Positions 56,773 to 64,000 of a DNA stretch of 64,000 nt are shown here, piece after piece; positions within the stretch are counted from its first letter, which is position 1, and every line of letters starts with the position of its first letter. The notes under the pieces were generated by a model. The model searched no databases and had not been told where the DNA came from. It saw only the letters and a program-made list of their open reading frames with translations. The stretch is from Citrobacter sp. R56 (GTDB lineage: Bacteria; Pseudomonadota; Gammaproteobacteria; Enterobacterales; Enterobacteriaceae): the NCBI RefSeq assembly GCF_016811995.1, contig NZ_CP069159.1:4526001-4590000 (forward strand), in the 5' to 3' direction. Made by a program: the position numbers and the translations under genes.

Positions 56773-56859
56773 AATGGTGTGAGTTCTTAAACTTGGGGTA
56801 AATCTCGAACTTAATGTTGTGAATGGTATGGCAGGATCATCCATGCCTGTTTACGGCCA

Positions 56860-56958
56860 TCAACTCATGTCTGTTCGCTGTCTGGTCACAGGAAAGTACA
56901 CAGAACTGAAACGACAAGACGGATTGAGTGACAAGCCAGGAATCTGTCCACTTCTCGC
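56860..56958 (-). pseudogene. rhoL: rhoL leader peptide remnant without ATG
   Basis: The frame 56958-56860 codes for a sequence clearly like E. coli RhoL (33 aa): RSGQIPGLSLNPSCRFSS then VYFPVTRQRTDMS and TGA. The codon at the E. coli start position is GCG (56956-56958) instead of ATG, and no ATG, GTG or TTG lies upstream in frame before a TAG. An in-frame TTG at 56934 could start a 24-residue version. So either the start moved or the leader peptide is lost. Confidence 0.7.
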
Positions 56959-57000
56959 GTGAGATAAAACGGGAAGTATTGGATAAAACTAGATTCAAAC

Positions 57001-57029
57001 TTAATAAGGTATGTTTAATACGAAGTCAA
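57001..57029 (-). promoter_or_regulatory. rho promoter
   Basis: TTGACT (57024-57029), 17-base spacer, TATTAA (57001-57006). It drives a leader of about 220 bases that contains the rhoL remnant, fitting the known autogenous attenuation of rho. The gap 56773-57109 holds nothing else but the trxA-side hairpin. Confidence 0.75.
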
Positions 57030-57053
57030 CACTAACTTAGCATGACTCAAGCC

Positions 57054-57095
57054 GGGCGTCCAGTCATCCGCATAATTTAGGATGCTGGTCGCCCG
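57054..57095. other. Long imperfect inverted repeat after trxA
   Basis: GGGCGTCCAGTCATCC and GGATGCTGGTCGCCC flank an A/T-rich centre. A long stem with a few mismatches, downstream of trxA and upstream of the rho promoter. No T run; may be a Rho-independent pause or 3' stabiliser of trxA mRNA. Confidence 0.5.
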
Positions 57096-57109
57096 AACAT
57101 GATATTTCC

Positions 57110-57439
57110 TTACGCCAGGTTGGCGTCGAGGAACTCTTTCAGCTGACCTTTGGACAGAGCGCCCACTTTGGTTGCAGCCACTTCACCGTTCTTGAACAGC
57201 AGCAGGGTCGGGATGCCACGGATACCATACTTCGGCGCAGTGCCTGGGTTCTGGTCGATGTTCAGTTTAGCAACCGTCAATTTGCCCTGATATTCGTCAG
57301 CGATTTCATCCAGAATCGGGGCGATCATTTTGCACGGTCCGCACCACTCTGCCCAGAAATCAACGAGGATCGCCCCGTCCGCTTTGAGTACATCCGTGTC
57401 AAAACTGTCGTCAGTCAGGTGAATAATTTTATCGCTCAT
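57110..57439 (-). CDS. trxA: Thioredoxin 1
   Basis: 109 residues from the ATG at 57439 with a TGGAG site (extra codons upstream are a shadow). As far as I recall the sequence is the same as E. coli thioredoxin. Redox Cys33-Gly-Pro-Cys36 in AEWCGPCKM and the cis-Pro in [11 protein letters not shown]. General disulphide reductant for ribonucleotide reductase, PAPS reductase and others. Divergent from rhlB over 118 bases. Confidence 0.98.
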
Positions 57440-57557
57440 ATATAACTCCACAGGAATAAGCCTGGCGTGTTGGTGTAGCATTAACCAACTAAAGGTTGAC
57501 TTTATTTCACCGGATACGCTTTCGTAAAGCAATAGTAAGCTGATATTCTACCACACT

Positions 57558-58823
57558 ATGAGCAAAACACATTTAACAGAACAGAAGTTTTCCGACTTCG
57601 CCCTGCACCCTAAGGTGATAGAAGCCCTTGAAAATAAAGGGTTTCATAACTGCACGCCCATTCAGGCACTGGCCCTCCCGCTAACGCTGGCAGGTCGTGA
57701 TGTTGCAGGGCAGGCGCAAACCGGTACCGGGAAAACGATGGCGTTTCTGACGTCGACGTTTCATTATCTTCTCTCTCATCCCACAATTGCCGATCGCAAG
57801 GTGAACCAGCCGCGCGCGCTAATTATGGCGCCGACGCGCGAATTAGCCGTGCAGATCCACGCTGATGCGGAGCCGCTGGCGCAAACGACCGGCCTGAAGT
57901 TAGGTCTTGCCTACGGCGGTGACGGTTATGACAAACAGCTTAAAGTGCTGGAAAGCGGCGTCGATATTCTGATCGGCACCACCGGTCGTCTGATCGACTA
58001 CGCGAAACAGAATCATATCAACCTTGGCGCCATTCAGGTCGTCGTGCTCGATGAAGCCGATCGCATGTACGATCTGGGCTTTATTAAAGATATCCGTTGG
58101 CTGTTCCGCCGCATGCCGCCAGCCACTCAGCGCCTGAACATGTTGTTCTCCGCCACCCTGTCTTACCGCGTACGCGAACTGGCGTTCGAGCAGATGAACA
58201 ACGCCGAATACGTTGAAGTTGAGCCGGAACAAAAAACGGGTCACCGCATTAAAGAAGAGCTTTTCTACCCTTCTAATGAAGAAAAGATGCGTTTACTGCA
58301 AACGCTGATCGAAGAAGAGTGGCCAGATCGCGCCATTGTTTTCGCCAACACCAAACATCGTTGCGAAGATATCTGGGGTAGCCTTGCCGCTGATGGCCAT
58401 CGCGTGGGTCTGTTGACCGGCGACGTGGCGCAGAAAAAACGTCTGCGCATTCTCGAGGAATTTACCCGTGGTGACCTCGATATTCTGGTAGCGACTGACG
58501 TTGCAGCGCGCGGTCTGCACATTCCTGCGGTGACGCACGTCTTTAACTACGATCTGCCGGATGACTGTGAAGACTACGTCCACCGTATCGGTCGTACGGG
58601 TCGTGCTGGCGCAAGCGGTCATTCCATCAGTCTGGCCTGCGAAGAGTACGCGTTGAATCTGCCCGCCATTGAGACCTACATTGGTCACTCTATTCCGGTG
58701 AGCAAATACAATCCGGACGCGCTGATGACCGATTTGCCTAAGCCACTGCGTCTGACGCGTTCACGCCCTGGCAACGGACCACGCCGCACTGGCGCGCCTC
58801 GTAACCGTCGTCGTTCAGGTTAA
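57558..58823 (+). CDS. rhlB: DEAD-box RNA helicase RhlB
   Basis: 421 residues, the E. coli length. RNA helicase of the RNase E degradosome. Motifs: Q motif near [12 protein letters not shown], Walker [13 protein letters not shown] ([13 protein letters not shown]), SAT (LFSATLS), [10 protein letters not shown]; the basic C-terminal tail [19 protein letters not shown] binds RNA. gppA follows after 6 bases. Confidence 0.97.
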   Translation: MSKTHLTEQKFSDFALHPKVIEALENKGFHNCTPIQALALPLTLAGRDVAGQAQTGTGKTMAFLTSTFHYLLSHPTIADRKVNQPRALIMAPTRELAVQIHADAEPLAQTTGLKLGLAYGGDGYDKQLKVLESGVDILIGTTGRLIDYAKQNHINLGAIQVVVLDEADRMYDLGFIKDIRWLFRRMPPATQRLNMLFSATLSYRVRELAFEQMNNAEYVEVEPEQKTGHRIKEELFYPSNEEKMRLLQTLIEEEWPDRAIVFANTKHRCEDIWGSLAADGHRVGLLTGDVAQKKRLRILEEFTRGDLDILVATDVAARGLHIPAVTHVFNYDLPDDCEDYVHRIGRTGRAGASGHSISLACEEYALNLPAIETYIGHSIPVSKYNPDALMTDLPKPLRLTRSRPGNGPRRTGAPRNRRRSG

Positions 58824-58829
58824 GAAAAT

Positions 58830-60317
58830 ATGCTCAGCTCCACCTCGTCGCTTTATGCAGCTATCGATCTCGGTTCCAATAGTTTTCATATGCTGGTTGT
58901 ACGCGAGGTGGCTGGAAGCATCCAGACGCTTACCCGCATCAAGCGCAAGGTGCGTCTGGCTGCTGGGCTGAACAGTGATAATGCCCTTTCTGCAGAGGCA
59001 ATGGAGCGCGGCTGGCAGTGCCTGCGTCTGTTTGCTGAACGCCTGCAGGATATTCCCCAACCGCAAATCCGCGTGGTCGCAACGGCAACATTGCGCCTTG
59101 CCGTCAATGCGGGCGAGTTTATTGCTAAAGCACAAGATATCCTCGGTTGTCCCATCCAGGTGATTAGCGGTGAAGAAGAAGCCCGTCTGATTTATCAGGG
59201 TGTCGCCCATACCACCGGTGGCGCCGACCAGCGTCTGGTGGTCGATATCGGCGGTGCCAGTACCGAAATGGTCACCGGTACCGGTGCGCAAACCACCTCT
59301 CTGTTTAGTTTGTCGATGGGTTGCGTTACCTGGCTTGAGCGTTACTTTACCGACCGCAATCTGGCGCAGGAAAACTTTGATGAGGCGGAAAAAGCCGCAC
59401 GCGAAGTGCTGCGTCCCGTTGCTGATGAGTTGCGCTATCATGGCTGGAAAGTGTGTGTGGGTGCTTCTGGCACAGTGCAAGCGCTACAAGAAATCATGAT
59501 GGCGCAGGGCATGGATGAGCGTATTACGCTGGCGAAGCTCCAGCAGTTAAAGCAGCGAGCCATTCATTGCGGCCGTCTGGAAGAGCTGGAAATAGAAGGA
59601 TTAACGCTCGAGCGCGCATTAGTCTTCCCCAGCGGTCTCGCCATTCTTATCGCCATTTTCACCGAACTGAACATTCAGTGCATGACCCTTGCCGGCGGTG
59701 CGCTGCGTGAAGGTCTGGTCTACGGTATGCTGCATCTGGCCGTCGAACAGGATATTCGCAGCCGCACGCTACGTAACGTTCAGCGGCGATTTATGGTCGA
59801 TACCGAACAGGCAAACCGTGTCGCAAATCTCGCGGCCTCTTTCCTCGATCAGGTGGAGAGTGAGTGGCATATTGAACTGATCAGCCGCGAAATATTGATC
59901 AGCGCCTGTCAGTTACATGAGATTGGGTTAAGCGTCGATTTCAGGCAAGCGCCACAACATGCGGCCTACCTGGTGCGCAATCTTGATTTACCGGGTTTTA
60001 CGCCTGCGCAAAAGAAATTGCTGGCAACGTTATTATTAAATCAGACCAACCCTGTCGATCTCTCGTCACTCCACCAGCAAAACGCGGTGCCACCGCGCGT
60101 GGCAGAACATCTTTGTCGCTTACTGCGTCTGGCAATTATTTTTGCCAGTCGTCGACGCGACGATCTGGTGCCTGATATCGTGTTGCAGGCACAGAATGAA
60201 AATCTGACGTTAATTCTCCCCGAAGGCTGGTTTGCGCACCATCCACTGGGTAAAGAGCTTGTTGATCAAGAAAGCCAGTGGCAAAGCTATGTCCACTGGC
60301 CGCTGGACGTGTTGTAA
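58830..60317 (+). CDS. gppA: pppGpp 5'-phosphohydrolase / exopolyphosphatase
   Basis: 495 residues (E. coli 494). Converts pppGpp to ppGpp in the stringent response and can hydrolyse polyphosphate. Ppx/GppA (actin-like ATPase) motifs: [15 protein letters not shown] (phosphate 1), [16 protein letters not shown] (phosphate 2), [15 protein letters not shown]-terminal HD-like domain. Sits 6 bases after rhlB and is probably cotranscribed with it. Confidence 0.96.
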   Translation: MLSSTSSLYAAIDLGSNSFHMLVVREVAGSIQTLTRIKRKVRLAAGLNSDNALSAEAMERGWQCLRLFAERLQDIPQPQIRVVATATLRLAVNAGEFIAKAQDILGCPIQVISGEEEARLIYQGVAHTTGGADQRLVVDIGGASTEMVTGTGAQTTSLFSLSMGCVTWLERYFTDRNLAQENFDEAEKAAREVLRPVADELRYHGWKVCVGASGTVQALQEIMMAQGMDERITLAKLQQLKQRAIHCGRLEELEIEGLTLERALVFPSGLAILIAIFTELNIQCMTLAGGALREGLVYGMLHLAVEQDIRSRTLRNVQRRFMVDTEQANRVANLAASFLDQVESEWHIELISREILISACQLHEIGLSVDFRQAPQHAAYLVRNLDLPGFTPAQKKLLATLLLNQTNPVDLSSLHQQNAVPPRVAEHLCRLLRLAIIFASRRRDDLVPDIVLQAQNENLTLILPEGWFAHHPLGKELVDQESQWQSYVHWPLDVL

Positions 60318-60328
60318 GACACTTTTTA

Positions 60329-60352
60329 CCGGATGGCGCTAACGCTTATCCG
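60329..60352. repeat. REP fragment after gppA
   Basis: CCGGATGGCGCTAACGCTTATCCG between the convergent ends of gppA and rep. Confidence 0.6.
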
Positions 60353-60357
60353 CCCAA

Positions 60358-62379
60358 CTATTTCGCTCTCTTTGCCGCCATCATCGCTTTCAAATTTGCC
60401 AGATGGTTCTGCCCTTTCTGCATCCGCTCTTCGGCCGTCACGACTTTACGTTCCTGCTCCCAAATGAGATCGTCCTGCGGCAGCTCCAACAGAAAACGAC
60501 TCGGTTCAGGCCGAACCAGCTCGCCGTACTGACGGCGTTCTTTGCACAGTGTGAAGATAAGCTCTTTCTGTGCGCGAGTGATCCCCACATAGGCCAGACG
60601 GCGCTCTTCATCGATATTATCTTCATCAATACTGCTCTGGTGCGGTAGGAAGCCCTCTTCCATCCCCACCATAAAGACATACGGAAATTCGAGGCCTTTT
60701 GAAGCATGCAACGTCATCAGTTGAACCTGATCTAACTCCTCTTCACTTTCGCCACGTTCCATCATGTCGCGCAGGGTGAAGCGCGTCACCACCTGGGTGA
60801 GCGTCATCGGTTCATCAATTTCACTGCCTTCCAGCATCTCCGTCATCCAGCTAAACAGCTGGTTGACGTTTTTCATGCGCATCTCCGCCGCTTTTTGACT
60901 CGGCGAGGTTTCATACAACCAGGATTCATAGTCAATGCCGTGAATAAGGTCGCGTACTGCCGCAATCGGTTCACGCTCCGCCAGGCGCTGAATTTCGCCC
61001 AGCCACTGCGTAAAGCGGGTTAACGAATCATACCCGCGCCCTGTCAATGTCTGGCTAAGCCCCATATCAAAGCTGGCGGTAAACAGACTCTTGTTGCGGG
61101 TCATCGCCCATTCGCCCAGTTTTTGCAGCGTGGCCGAACCGATTTCGCGTTTTGGGGTGTTCACAATGCGCAAAAACGCGCTGTCATCGTCCGGATTGGT
61201 CAAAACGCGCAGGTAGGCAAGCAGATCTTTAATCTCCGGGCGGGAGAAGAACGACGTGCCGCCGGAAATTTTGTACGGGATCCGGTTCTGCATCAGGAAT
61301 TTTTCAAACACCCGCGACTGGTGATTCCCGCGGTACAGAATGGCGTAATCCTTGTATTCGGTTTTATTCACAAAGTGATGGGCGATAAGCTCGCCGGTGA
61401 CGCGCTCGGCTTCATGCTCTTCATTGTTCGCACTCAACACTTTAAGCTCGGCACCATAACCCAGCTCGGAAAATAGACGCTTTTCAAAGACGTGCGGATT
61501 GTTGGCGATGAGGATATTTGCCGCCTTCAGGATGCGCCCGGAGGAACGGTAGTTCTGTTCGAGTTTAATCACCTGCAACGCCGGGAAATCCTGGCTCAGC
61601 AGCACCAGGTTTTGCGGGCGGGCGCCACGCCAGGAGTAGATCGACTGGTCATCATCCCCCACCACGGTAAAGCGTGCGCGTTGACCTACCAACAGCTTCA
61701 CCAGCTCGTACTGGCTGGTGTTGGTGTCCTGATATTCATCCACCAGCAGATAGCGGATCTTGTTTTGCCAGCGCTCACGCACCTCTTCATTACGTTGCAG
61801 CAGCAGCGTGGGCAGCAGGATCAGGTCATCAAAATCCAGCACGTTACACGCCTTCATATGCGCATCGTACAGGCCATAACAGTGCGCAAAAATGCGGTTC
61901 CGTTCGCCCTTCGCGCTGGCCGCCGCCTGGGCAGGGGTTTTCAGATCGTTTTTCCAGTTGGAGATCGTCGAGATCAGCTGTTGCAGCATCACTTTATCGT
62001 CTTCGATCAGCCCTTCGGTCAAATCCTTCAACAACGCTACCTGATCGGTGTCGTCGAACAGCGAGAAGTTGGATTTCATCCCCAGCGCGGCATACTCCCG
62101 CTTGATAATGTCCAGCCCCAGCGTATGGAAAGTGGAAATCATCAGGCCGCGCGCTTCTTTGCGCCCCAGCGTCTGCCCGACACGTTCTTTCATCTCACGC
62201 GCAGCCTTGTTGGTAAAGGTCACTGCAGCAATGTGGCGCGCCTGATACCCACAGCCACGAATGAGGTGGGCAATCTTGTTCGTGATAACGCGTGTTTTGC
62301 CAGAACCTGCCCCCGCCAGCACCAGGCAGGGTCCGGTGACGAATTCAACAGCGTGTTGTTGGCCGGGGTTTAAACGCAT
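60358..62379 (-). CDS. rep: ATP-dependent helicase Rep
   Basis: 673 residues from the ATG at 62379 ([13 protein letters not shown]), the E. coli length; a frame to 62577 runs across the divergent parvulin gene and is rejected. SF1A 3'-5' helicase that travels with DnaB and removes proteins ahead of the fork. Walker [13 protein letters not shown], motif [11 protein letters not shown], motif [54 protein letters not shown]. Paralogue of UvrD at 28.4-30.5 kb. Confidence 0.97.
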   Translation of the reverse strand: MRLNPGQQHAVEFVTGPCLVLAGAGSGKTRVITNKIAHLIRGCGYQARHIAAVTFTNKAAREMKERVGQTLGRKEARGLMISTFHTLGLDIIKREYAALGMKSNFSLFDDTDQVALLKDLTEGLIEDDKVMLQQLISTISNWKNDLKTPAQAAASAKGERNRIFAHCYGLYDAHMKACNVLDFDDLILLPTLLLQRNEEVRERWQNKIRYLLVDEYQDTNTSQYELVKLLVGQRARFTVVGDDDQSIYSWRGARPQNLVLLSQDFPALQVIKLEQNYRSSGRILKAANILIANNPHVFEKRLFSELGYGAELKVLSANNEEHEAERVTGELIAHHFVNKTEYKDYAILYRGNHQSRVFEKFLMQNRIPYKISGGTSFFSRPEIKDLLAYLRVLTNPDDDSAFLRIVNTPKREIGSATLQKLGEWAMTRNKSLFTASFDMGLSQTLTGRGYDSLTRFTQWLGEIQRLAEREPIAAVRDLIHGIDYESWLYETSPSQKAAEMRMKNVNQLFSWMTEMLEGSEIDEPMTLTQVVTRFTLRDMMERGESEEELDQVQLMTLHASKGLEFPYVFMVGMEEGFLPHQSSIDEDNIDEERRLAYVGITRAQKELIFTLCKERRQYGELVRPEPSRFLLELPQDDLIWEQERKVVTAEERMQKGQNHLANLKAMMAAKRAK

Positions 62380-62491
62380 AGGAGTATTGCTCAATCTTCG
62401 AACGGGGGGAGGATTGTAGCAGAAAGTTGCGCTGAGATTTACCCGCCAAATGGTAAAGTGTTGGCAGCACAAACACGATGAGAAAATCACC

Positions 62492-62773
62492 ATGGCAAAG
62501 AGCGCCGCTGCCCTGCATATCCTGGTAAAAACCGAAAAACTCGCCCTTGAGATCCTCGCCAAACTGGAACGCGGCATCAGTTTTGATCATCTGGCAAAGC
62601 GCTATTCGCGCTGCCCGTCTGGTCGCAACGGTGGCGATTTGGGCGAATTTAAGCAGGGTATGATGGTGGGGCCGTTTGATGCCGCAGTCTTCAGTTGCCC
62701 GTTGTTGAAACCCTATTGGCCGGTGAAAACCAAATTTGGCTATCACATCATCAAGGTGTTATATCGCCGATAA
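62492..62773 (+). CDS. PpiC-like parvulin, divergent copy
   Basis: 93 residues from the ATG at 62492 ([20 protein letters not shown]), with a parvulin-type rotamase domain occupying the whole protein. It aligns without gaps to the adjacent PpiC, at about 65% identity by hand count, with both conserved ends ([18 protein letters not shown]) and the CPSG...GG..GEF core. Differences cluster in the region of residues 56-81. It is divergent from rep and is 48 bases ahead of ppiC. Its role, relative to ppiC, is unknown; a peptidyl-prolyl isomerase by family. Confidence 0.85.
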   Translation: MAKSAAALHILVKTEKLALEILAKLERGISFDHLAKRYSRCPSGRNGGDLGEFKQGMMVGPFDAAVFSCPLLKPYWPVKTKFGYHIIKVLYRR

Positions 62774-63103
<330 letters not shown>

Positions 63104-63104
63104 G

Positions 63105-63139
63105 AAAAAGCCCAAGGTCTGAACCTTCGGGCTTTTTTT
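63105..63139. terminator. Bidirectional terminator between ppiC and ilvC
   Basis: AAAAAGCCC-AAGGT/ACCTT-CGGGCTTTTTTT, a long stem with A/T flanks on both sides, fitting an end for both convergent genes. Confidence 0.85.
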
Positions 63140-63142
63140 GTA

Positions 63143-63174
63143 GGCCGGATAAGGCGTTTACGCCGCCATCCGGC
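63143..63174. repeat. REP between ppiC and ilvC
   Basis: GCCGGATAAGGCG...CGCCGCCATCCGGC, a classic REP palindrome. Confidence 0.75.
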
Positions 63175-63189
63175 AATTCGTGCTATGCC

Positions 63190-64000
63190 TTATCCGGCAA
63201 CAGCAATACGTTTCATATCAGTCATATAGCCACGCAGTTTCTGGCCCACTTTCTCGATCGCATGGTTGCGAATCGCTTCGTTCACATCACGCAACTGCGC
63301 GTTATCGACCGCACCTTCGGCAATGGCTTTGCCCAGGTCGCCCGGCTGAATTTCAGTCATGAACGATTTCAGCAACGGTACGCAAGCGTATGAGAACAGG
63401 TAGTTACCGTATTCAGCGGTATCAGAGATAACCACGTTCATTTCATACAAACGCTTACGGGCGATGGTGTTGGCAATCAGCGGCAGCTCGTGCAGGGATT
63501 CGTAGTAAGCAGACTCTTCGATGATGCCGGAATCCACCATGGTTTCGAACGCCAGCTCAACGCCCGCTTTCACCATCGCGATCATCAGCACACCTTTATC
63601 GAAGTACTCTTGCTCGCCGATTTTGCCTTCAAACTGCGGCGCGGTTTCAAACGCGGTTTTGCCGGTCTCTTCACGCCAGGTCAGCAGTTTCTTATCGTCG
63701 TTAGCCCAGTCAGCCATCATGCCGGAGGAGAATTCGCCGGAGATGATGTCGTCCATGTGCTTCTGGAACAGCGGCGCCATGATCTCTTTCAGTTGCTCGG
63801 ACAGCGCGTAAGCACGCACCTTCGCCGGGTTCGAGAGGCGGTCCATCATCAGGGTGATACCGCCCTGTTTCAGCGCTTCGGTGATAGTTTCCCAACCGAA
63901 CTGAATCAGTTTTTCGGCATAGGCCGGGTCAGTGCCCTCTTCCACCAGCTTGTCGAAGCACAGCAGGGAACCGGCCTGCAACATACCGCACAGGATTGTC
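63190..64000 (-). CDS. ilvC: Ketol-acid reductoisomerase, 3' part
   Basis: The frame is open through the window end, giving about 269 C-terminal residues of the usual 491. The visible part is the knotted all-helical catalytic domains: Mg-ligand and substrate segments [60 protein letters not shown]. It turns acetohydroxy acids into dihydroxy acids in isoleucine and valine synthesis using NADPH. In E. coli ilvY lies divergent upstream, here outside the window. Confidence 0.97.
   Translation of the reverse strand, partial: TILCGMLQAGSLLCFDKLVEEGTDPAYAEKLIQFGWETITEALKQGGITLMMDRLSNPAKVRAYALSEQLKEIMAPLFQKHMDDIISGEFSSGMMADWANDDKKLLTWREETGKTAFETAPQFEGKIGEQEYFDKGVLMIAMVKAGVELAFETMVDSGIIEESAYYESLHELPLIANTIARKRLYEMNVVISDTAEYGNYLFSYACVPLLKSFMTEIQPGDLGKAIAEGAVDNAQLRDVNEAIRNHAIEKVGQKLRGYMTDMKRIAVAG

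Noticed and set aside
61492-62373. 293-codon plus-strand frame over rep
   Set aside because: Shadow of rep on the other strand; composition and lack of motifs.
60358-62577. Rep with a 66-residue N-terminal extension
   Set aside because: The extension is antisense to the diverged parvulin gene; the ATG at 62379 gives the standard 673 residues.

Overview
The window is a stretch of enterobacterial core chromosome. Nearly every protein matches, in length and key motifs, the Escherichia/Salmonella orthologue I know. Gene order follows the region around minute 85-87 of the E. coli K-12 map (fadBA to ilvC), read here in the opposite orientation for most blocks. Residue choices in RfaH and other proteins fall between E. 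coli and Salmonella, so a close relative such as Citrobacter is my best guess; the genus is inferred, not proven. There are no insertion sequences, prophages, CRISPR arrays or plasmid-type genes. Repeats are mostly REP/BIME palindromes at the ends of genes.

Layout. 1-5.3 kb: the end of fadB, fadA (beta-oxidation), fre and ubiD. 5.4-13.9 kb: rfaH, then leftward tatABC and tatD (Tat export), the ubiE-ubiJ-ubiB quinone cluster, rmuC and udp. 14.1-19.2 kb: dlhH-like ysgA, metE and metR divergent around a met-regulon control region, and yigM. 19.2-28.2 kb: yigL, pldB, rhtB, rhtC, recQ, pldA, yigI, rarD and corA with a long leader. 28.3-37.1 kb: uvrD (SOS operator), then the dapF-yigA-xerC-yigB operon with lptM in front, cyaY, and cyaA with its TTG start and CRP site. 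37.4-41.6 kb: the hemCDXY operon. 41.7-42.7 kb: the sRNA gene glmZ with a sigma-54-type promoter and three TGTC-N10-GACA-type boxes, then the argX-hisR-leuT-proM tRNA operon. 42.7-55.3 kb: thrP(yifK) and the enterobacterial common antigen (ECA) operon wecA-wzzE-wecB-wecC-wecD-wecE-wzxE-wecF-wzyE-wecG. 55.5-63.1 kb: rho, trxA, rhlB, gppA, rep and two adjacent parvulin genes. The window ends inside ilvC.

The genes serve mainly housekeeping roles: ubiquinone synthesis (ubiD, ubiB, ubiJ, ubiE), heme (hemCD), ECA export, helicase repair (uvrD, recQ, rep), methionine and threonine traffic (metE, rhtB, rhtC, thrP), and global regulation (cyaA, rho, rfaH, glmZ).

I did not find a previously undescribed defence or metabolic system. 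The points that depart from the textbook arrangement are: the ECA operon lacks rffG and rffH between wecC and wecD; a second ppiC-like gene lies beside ppiC; the rhoL leader peptide has lost its ATG; hemX carries a perfect hexanucleotide tract encoding Ala-Pro repeats; a BIME sits in the uvrD 5' leader downstream of the LexA box; and corA has a promoter and leader with two overlapping small ORFs.
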